Shown here one piece after another: positions 59,466-64,000 of a DNA stretch of 64,000 nucleotides. The first letter of the stretch is position 1; each line of letters opens with the position of its first letter. The translations under genes and the position numbers were made by a program. Under the pieces are notes generated by a model. That model saw nothing but the letters and a program-made list of their open reading frames with translations, was not told the origin of the DNA and ran no database searches. Origin of the DNA: CAVQAH01 sp963784195 (GTDB lineage Bacteria; Acidobacteriota; Vicinamibacteria; Vicinamibacterales; 2-12-FULL-66-21); NCBI GenBank assembly GCA_963784195.1, contig CAWARA010000016.1:496001-560000 (forward strand), in the 5' to 3' direction.

Positions 59466-62168
59466 ATGCCTTTGTCCGACGGCACTCGCCTCGGATCGTA
59501 CGAGATTCTCTCTGCTCTCGGGGCTGGCGGAATGGGCGAAGTGTATCGGGCGCGCGACACGCAGCTCGATCGCGACGTCGCCATCAAGCTCCTGCCCGAG
59601 GCGTTCGCGGATGACCCGGACCGGTTGGCGAGGTTTCAACGCGAAGCGAAAGTCCTCGCCTCGCTGAATCATCCGCATATCGCCGCCATTTACGGACTCG
59701 AGGACGCCGACGGCGTCAAGGCCATCGTGATGGAACTCGTCGAGGGCGAGGATCTGGCGCAGCGGTTGAGGCGCGGCGCCATTCCTCTCGACGAGGCGCT
59801 GCCGATCGCGCGGCAGATCGCGGAGGCGCTCGAGGCGGCCCACGAGCAAGGGATCATCCACCGCGATCTGAAGCCCGCGAACATCAAGGTGCGACCCGAC
59901 GGCGCGGTGAAGGTGCTGGACTTCGGCCTCGCGAAGGCGCTGGAGCCAGCGGCGGGATCAAGCGTGGACGTGACGCCGTCACCAACGATCACGAGCCCGG
60001 CGATCACTCAGATGGGCATCATTCTCGGCACCGCTGCCTACATGAGTCCCGAGCAGGTGAAGGGACGTCAGGCTGACAAGCGGAGCGACGTGTGGGCGTT
60101 CGGTGCCGTGCTCTACGAGATGCTGTCGGGCCGGCGAGCGTTCAAGGGTGACGATGTTTCCGATACGCTCGCATCGGTCCTGCGCCAGGACGTCGACTGG
60201 ACGACGCTTCCCGCGCCGACGCCGGCGCCCGTACGGCATCTGCTCGCACGGTGTCTCGATCGGGACGTCAAGCGGCGGCTGCGCGACATCGGCGAAGCGC
60301 GAATTGTGCTGGAGGATCCCGCCGCGCGTACGATGGAAGAGGCGGCGGCCCCCGGCACGCTCACTCCGCCGCGGCCGCTCTGGCGGCGCGGCCTGCCTGT
60401 CGCGATCGCGATGCTCGCCGCCACCGCGCTGGGTGGCGCAGCCGTGTGGACGCTGAAGCCGTCAGCTGCGCCCGCCGTCGTACGTTTTGCGTTCGCACTC
60501 CCTCAAGGTCAGAACTTCACCACCCCAGGACGGAGCCATATCGCGATCTCACCCGACGGCACAAAGATGGTGTACGTCGCGAATTTTCGTCTGTACCTTC
60601 GCTCTATGGGTGATCTCGACGCGAGGCCAATCCACGGCACCGACATCCCGCCATCTGGTGGCAGGCCATCCTTCGTATCGAGTCCGGCCTTTTCGCCCGA
60701 CGGTCAATTCGTCGTGTTCTTTTCTGGAACCGACAACACGCTGAAGACGATTTCAGTCAGCGGGGGAACAGCCGCGACCCTCTGCCCTGCCACGATCGTC
60801 TTCGGCATGAGCTGGGGCGACACCGGCATTGTCTTCGGCCAGGGTGCTGGCGGCATCATGCGGGTCTCCCCCACCGGCGGCACGCCCGAACAACTCATCA
60901 GCGTTCACGGCGACGAGATCGCGCACGGCCCTGAGATATTGCCCGACGGGCAGTCATTGCTGATGACCCTCACGTCCGGCAACAATCCCGACCGCTGGGA
61001 GAAGGCACGAATCGTCGTCCAGTCTCTCACGTCCGGTGAACGGAAGATCCTGATCGAGGCCGGAAGCGATGCCCGTTATTCGCCCACGGGCCATCTCGTC
61101 TATGCGCTCAGCGGAGTCGCATACGCCGTACCGTTCGATCTCGGCCAACTGAAGATCACGGGCAGTGCCGTGCCGGTTATCGAGGGAGTGCGAAGGGCGG
61201 GCACCCCCACGGGAACAGCGCAACTGAGCTTCTCGCGCAGCGGGTCGCTCATGTACATTCCCGGACCGGTTTCCTTGACAGGAGACCAGCGGGACCTCGC
61301 ATGGGTCGACCGCACCGGCGCGGCCACGCCACTGAAGCTACCGGTGGGCTCATATCAGCATGTCCGGGTGTCTCCTGACGGGCAGCGCCTCACGGTCGGC
61401 ACTGATGACGGTCAAGAAGCGAACGTCCATGTGTACGCGCCGGGCAGCGGCACGTCCATTCGGCGCCTGACGTTCGGGGGGAACAGCCGCTTTCCCATCT
61501 GGACTGCCGATGGCAAGCGGATCGCCTTTCAATCGGATCGCGACGGCGACCGCGGAATCTTCTGGCAGCCGGTCGATGGCGGCAGGGCGGAGCGCCTGAC
61601 GAAAGCAGACGAAGGCACGGCGCACGTGCCCGAAGCCTGGGCGCCTGCCGGGGATCGGCTCCTCTACACCGTGACCACGGGTTCTCCACCGAGCGTGACG
61701 TTGTGGACGCTCTCGTTGAAGGAAAAAAAGACCACGCGCGTCGATGCGGTGGAATCGGGCGCCCCCATCGGCGCGGTCTTTTCGCCCGACGGTCGGTGGA
61801 TCGCCTATGCGATCAACAACACGGTCTACGTTCAGCCGTTTCCACCGACCGGCTCCCAGTATCAAATATCAAAACGCGGTCATCACCCGATCTGGTCATC
61901 TGATGGCAAGGAGCTATTTTACGAACAGGCGCAGTTTCAGTTCCATGTCGTCGCGGTGCGGACCGAGCCGAGCTTCACATTCGGCAATCCAGTTTCCCTA
62001 CCGGCAGTCTACGGATCAACCCCCTATTTCTCTTTCAGGAACCGCGACATAGCGCGCGACGGAAAGCGATTCATCTGCCCAGTCCCGGCCGAATCGGTGT
62101 CGGTCCAGGAGATTCGCGTCGTGCTGAACTGGTTCGAGGAGTTGAAGCGCCTGGTGCCGAGGAAGTAG
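59466..62168 (+). CDS. Membrane Ser/Thr protein kinase with extracytoplasmic PD40/WD40-like propeller
   Basis: Intact 900-residue protein. The kinase domain (about 9-285) has GAGGMGEVYRA (18-28), Lys41 in VAIKLL, HRDLKPAN with catalytic Asp134, DFG at 152-154, and the activation-segment end GTAAYMSPEQ. A single membrane helix spans about 309-330. The outer part (335-900) carries PD40-type blades such as ISPDGTKMVY, FSPDGQFVVFFS, TADGKRIAFQSDRDGD and FSPDGRWIAYA. This layout is a common acidobacterial sensor kinase class. There is no linked substrate or phosphatase here, so its pathway is unknown. Start ATG 59466. Confidence 0.93.
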   Translation: MPLSDGTRLGSYEILSALGAGGMGEVYRARDTQLDRDVAIKLLPEAFADDPDRLARFQREAKVLASLNHPHIAAIYGLEDADGVKAIVMELVEGEDLAQRLRRGAIPLDEALPIARQIAEALEAAHEQGIIHRDLKPANIKVRPDGAVKVLDFGLAKALEPAAGSSVDVTPSPTITSPAITQMGIILGTAAYMSPEQVKGRQADKRSDVWAFGAVLYEMLSGRRAFKGDDVSDTLASVLRQDVDWTTLPAPTPAPVRHLLARCLDRDVKRRLRDIGEARIVLEDPAARTMEEAAAPGTLTPPRPLWRRGLPVAIAMLAATALGGAAVWTLKPSAAPAVVRFAFALPQGQNFTTPGRSHIAISPDGTKMVYVANFRLYLRSMGDLDARPIHGTDIPPSGGRPSFVSSPAFSPDGQFVVFFSGTDNTLKTISVSGGTAATLCPATIVFGMSWGDTGIVFGQGAGGIMRVSPTGGTPEQLISVHGDEIAHGPEILPDGQSLLMTLTSGNNPDRWEKARIVVQSLTSGERKILIEAGSDARYSPTGHLVYALSGVAYAVPFDLGQLKITGSAVPVIEGVRRAGTPTGTAQLSFSRSGSLMYIPGPVSLTGDQRDLAWVDRTGAATPLKLPVGSYQHVRVSPDGQRLTVGTDDGQEANVHVYAPGSGTSIRRLTFGGNSRFPIWTADGKRIAFQSDRDGDRGIFWQPVDGGRAERLTKADEGTAHVPEAWAPAGDRLLYTVTTGSPPSVTLWTLSLKEKKTTRVDAVESGAPIGAVFSPDGRWIAYAINNTVYVQPFPPTGSQYQISKRGHHPIWSSDGKELFYEQAQFQFHVVAVRTEPSFTFGNPVSLPAVYGSTPYFSFRNRDIARDGKRFICPVPAESVSVQEIRVVLNWFEELKRLVPRK

Positions 62169-62201
62169 TTACGAGACCACCGCCAGGCGTTGTCGGCCGC
62201 T

Positions 62202-62858
62202 CAGCGTTCCTGGCTCGCGGCGAGCAACCGATCGAACGCATCCGGAGGAAGATCGGCGAGCGAACCGACCGAGACGTCACCATCCAGCGACCCGGCTTCG
62301 GCTGACACCAATGCATCGCATACCGGCGCGACGCGCCGCCTCCATCCCGGCGGCGGCATCCTCGACGACGACGCAACGCGTTGCGGGGGCGTTCAGGCGT
62401 GATGCCGCGGCGAGGAAGACCTGCGGATCGGGCTTGCCTGCCGTCACGTCTTCGGCCGACGCAATAGCATCGATGTACGTCTCGAGCCTGAGCGCCTGCA
62501 GTATCACCTCGACGTTCTGTCGCGGCGCCGAGGACGCAATCGCCTGCCGCCATCCATCACGTCGCAGCCGATCGACCCATTCAATCGCACCCGGCAGGGC
62601 CGTCACACCCCGCTCGAGCGCCAGACGCCGGTACTGCTCTTCCTTCGCCTCCCCGATGCGTCTGATCACCTCGTCGGTCGTCTCCTGCCCGAGCCAGCCC
62701 CGAATGATGCGATCGTTCTTCTGTCCAAAGCTCTCCAGAAACTGCGCGTAGGTCAGCTCGAACCCTTCTGCGCCAACGGTGTCGCGCCACGCGACCCAGT
62801 GATGGTCGCTCGAATCGACTAACGTGCCATCGAGATCCCAGAGAACGGCTTTTTGCAT
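62202..62858 (-). CDS. HAD-superfamily sugar-phosphatase/phosphoglucomutase-like protein (one frameshift)
   Basis: Haloacid dehalogenase-fold hydrolase of about 218 residues. Motif I is DLDGTLVDSS (nucleophile and acid/base Asp), motif II is SSAPRQNV, motif III Lys is in TAGKPDPQVF, and motif IV is VVEDAAAGMEAA; a helical C1 cap lies between motifs I and II. This is the beta-phosphoglucomutase/sugar-phosphatase branch. The frame changes near 62290; the true C-terminus is DLPPDAFDRLLAASQER at TGA 62202-62204. It lies downstream of araD on the same strand, separated by the large hairpin M, so a role with a pentose phosphate is possible but unproved. Confidence 0.88.
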
Positions 62859-62874
62859 CTAACTGTCACTTGTC

Positions 62875-63072
62875 AAGTGCGCGGGTGCGCAAGTGCGCAG
62901 GTGCGCGAGTGCGCAGGTGCGCAAGTGCGCAAGTGCGCAAGTGCAAAGTGCCAAGTGCACAAGTGCAGGGCGCGCGACGGCTGGCTCGTGTTAGCAACTG
63001 GGCACGTGGGCACTTTGGCCCGTGAGCACTTTGCGCACTTGCGCACTCGCGCACTTGCGCACTTGCGCACTT
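62875..63072. repeat. Hairpin M: octamer AAGTGCGC repeats in inverted arms (198 bp)
   Basis: The left arm (62875-62967) is about eleven units of AAGTGCGC/AGGTGCGC; the right arm (63001-63072) is units of GCGCACTT/GCGCACTC. It begins 16 bp from the HAD start codon and its end overlaps the araD stop (63071-63073). This is the longest of the unit-built hairpins here. Confidence 0.92.
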
Positions 63073-63781
63073 ATTTGTTCCGCTGCCCGTAATACGCGCG
63101 CGGGCCGTGCTTGCGGGCGTAATGTTTGTTGACGAGAAAGTCGTCGGGTCGAGCGGCGTCGGGTGAGGCGCTCCGCACGCGCCATTCGAGACGGGCGATG
63201 TACTCGAGGATCCTGGCGTGCTCGACGGCGTCGAACGCATCCACTCCCCAGGTGAACGGCCCGTGATTCGAGACGAGCACGCCGGGCACCGACATCGGCT
63301 CGATACCGTCCCGCAGGAACGTTTCGACGATCACGAGGCCTGTGTTGGCCTCGTAGTCGGTCTCGACTTCTTCCTTCAGCATCGCGCGCGTTACCGGAAC
63401 GTCGCCGCAGAAATAGTCCGCGTGAGTGGTGCCGAGGCAGCGAACCGGCAGCCTGGCCTGCGCGAGAGCCGTGGCGAACTCCGAGTGCGTGTGCGCAATG
63501 CCTCCGCATTCGAACGCGCGGTAGAGCTCGCGGTGCGTCGGGGTGTCGGACGACGGACGAAGGTCGCCAGCGACGACAGCGCCGGTCTCGATCGACACGA
63601 CGACCATGTGCTCGGGCGTGAGCCGCTCATAAGGCACGCCGCTGGGCTTGATGGCAAAAACGCCCGCCGAACGGTCAGCGCCCGACACGTTGCCGAACGT
63701 CCCCATAACGAGCCCGCTGCCCGCAAGGTCCATGTTGGCGCGATACACCGCATCGCGCAGCCGCGTCAGTTCTCGATCCAT
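63071..63781 (-). CDS. araD: L-ribulose-5-phosphate 4-epimerase, class II aldolase family
   Basis: Zinc-dependent epimerase of 236 residues (E. coli AraD has 231) interconverting L-ribulose-5-phosphate and D-xylulose-5-phosphate. Visible motifs are TFGNVSGADR, IKPSGVPYE, the zinc HTHSEFATALAQA, TTHADYFCGDVPVTR, NHGPFTWG and the C-terminal YYGQ. ATG 63781 is chosen because the upstream in-frame ATGs fall in a REP-like element. It is preceded by the end of a ribulokinase gene on the same strand, with a 135-bp gap holding that element. Xylulose-5-phosphate links it to the xylulokinase at 54.5 kb. Confidence 0.92.
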   Translation of the reverse strand: MDRELTRLRDAVYRANMDLAGSGLVMGTFGNVSGADRSAGVFAIKPSGVPYERLTPEHMVVVSIETGAVVAGDLRPSSDTPTHRELYRAFECGGIAHTHSEFATALAQARLPVRCLGTTHADYFCGDVPVTRAMLKEEVETDYEANTGLVIVETFLRDGIEPMSVPGVLVSNHGPFTWGVDAFDAVEHARILEYIARLEWRVRSASPDAARPDDFLVNKHYARKHGPRAYYGQRNK

Positions 63782-63792
63782 TGTGGTGTCCC

Positions 63793-63915
63793 GAGGGTCA
63801 GATCTTGTTTTTTGCATCATTGTCACCAGATTGGTGACGTCAGCGTCAGGACGCGGACATCCTGCTGGTGCTAATGAAAAGAGGACATTCTTGCAAAAAA
63901 CAGATCTGACCCCTC
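63793..63915. repeat. REP-like inverted pair (about 123 bp) between araB and araD
   Basis: GGGTCAGATCTTGTTTTTTG (63796-63815) and TGCAAAAAACAGATCTGACC (63892-63911) are inverted copies; inside lies a smaller GTCACCA/TTGGTGAC hairpin. The GGGTCAGATCT tip and the GGACATTCTTGC motif resemble REP palindromes mobilised by RAYT (Y1-type) transposases. No RAYT gene is in the window. Confidence 0.65.
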
Positions 63916-63916
63916 G

Positions 63917-64000
63917 TCATCGATCGCGAATCGCGAGCAGCCGCTTCATCACCGACGCGAGATCGGCGCGCGCGGCCGGCACGCCGCCGAACGTGTCGTG
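63917..64000 (-). CDS. C-terminal end of an FGGY ribulokinase (partial)
   Basis: The last 27 codons before TGA 63917-63919 read HDTFGGVP, ARADLASVMKRLLAIRDR. Ribulokinases end with a comparable LHDxFG and LMKxLxxIR segment. With araD directly downstream, an araB identity is likely, but the fragment is too short for proof. The rest lies beyond the window. Confidence 0.55.
   Translation of the reverse strand, partial: HDTFGGVPAARADLASVMKRLLAIRDR

Noticed and set aside
62875..63072. Regular short repeats suggesting a CRISPR array
   Set aside because: Units are 8 bp with no spacers and are arranged as two inverted arms, so it is a hairpin and not an array.

Overview
This 64 kb window is high-GC bacterial chromosome, most likely from an acidobacterium of the Vicinamibacteria type (inference from gene content). 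The pointers are three very large Oar-like TonB-dependent receptors with carboxypeptidase-regulatory N-termini, an acidobacterial VWFA-related secreted protein, a Ser/Thr kinase fused to a beta-propeller sensor, sortilin-like, tricorn-like and S9 secreted proteins standing together, and bacillithiol genes. I recognised no rRNA, tRNA, CRISPR array or complete insertion sequence.

Layout. 1-4.9 kb: a CreBC-like two-component pair (minus) divergent from creD, then an M29-like peptidase. 4.9-11.5 kb: an M14 deacylase-like protein, a VCBS/ASPIC protein and the first TonB receptor. 11.8-14.1 kb: a compact operon bshB1-bshA plus a small Cys-Cys protein. 14.1-23.7 kb: a class C beta-lactamase-fold hydrolase and two tandem paralogous receptors. 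23.8-33.8 kb: VWFA protein, carboxypeptidase-regulatory protein, an M16 pair (active plus inactive), a GxxExxY protein, an NHL-repeat protein and a CREST-type ceramidase-like membrane protein. 33.8-43.0 kb: VPS10-like, S9 and tricorn-like proteins, presumably exported peptide degradation. 43.0-54.5 kb: an accessory island with AT-richer edges. It holds a lone IS630-type HTH gene, two secreted proteins preceded by a duplicated leader, a gametolysin-like metalloprotease and three tandem small secreted or lipoproteins, each with its own terminator. 54.5-64 kb: pentose genes (xylulokinase, LacI regulator, HAD phosphatase, AraD, end of a ribulokinase) interrupted by a TMTC-like TPR glycosyltransferase and a kinase.

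Two window-wide features stand out. First, gene boundaries are repeatedly occupied by long hairpins whose arms are made of 7-9 bp tandem units. The word differs from locus to locus, they often fill the space between two stop codons, and at two places they are read as coding sequence. Three further copies are 275-305 bp composites in which the core lies in either orientation. Second, about eighteen genes carry one or more frameshifts although the protein stays conserved on both sides. This looks like uncorrected indels in the assembly, so gene entries here span the whole reconstructed gene and name the break points. The third TonB receptor has a dozen breaks plus a nonsense codon and may be a true pseudogene.
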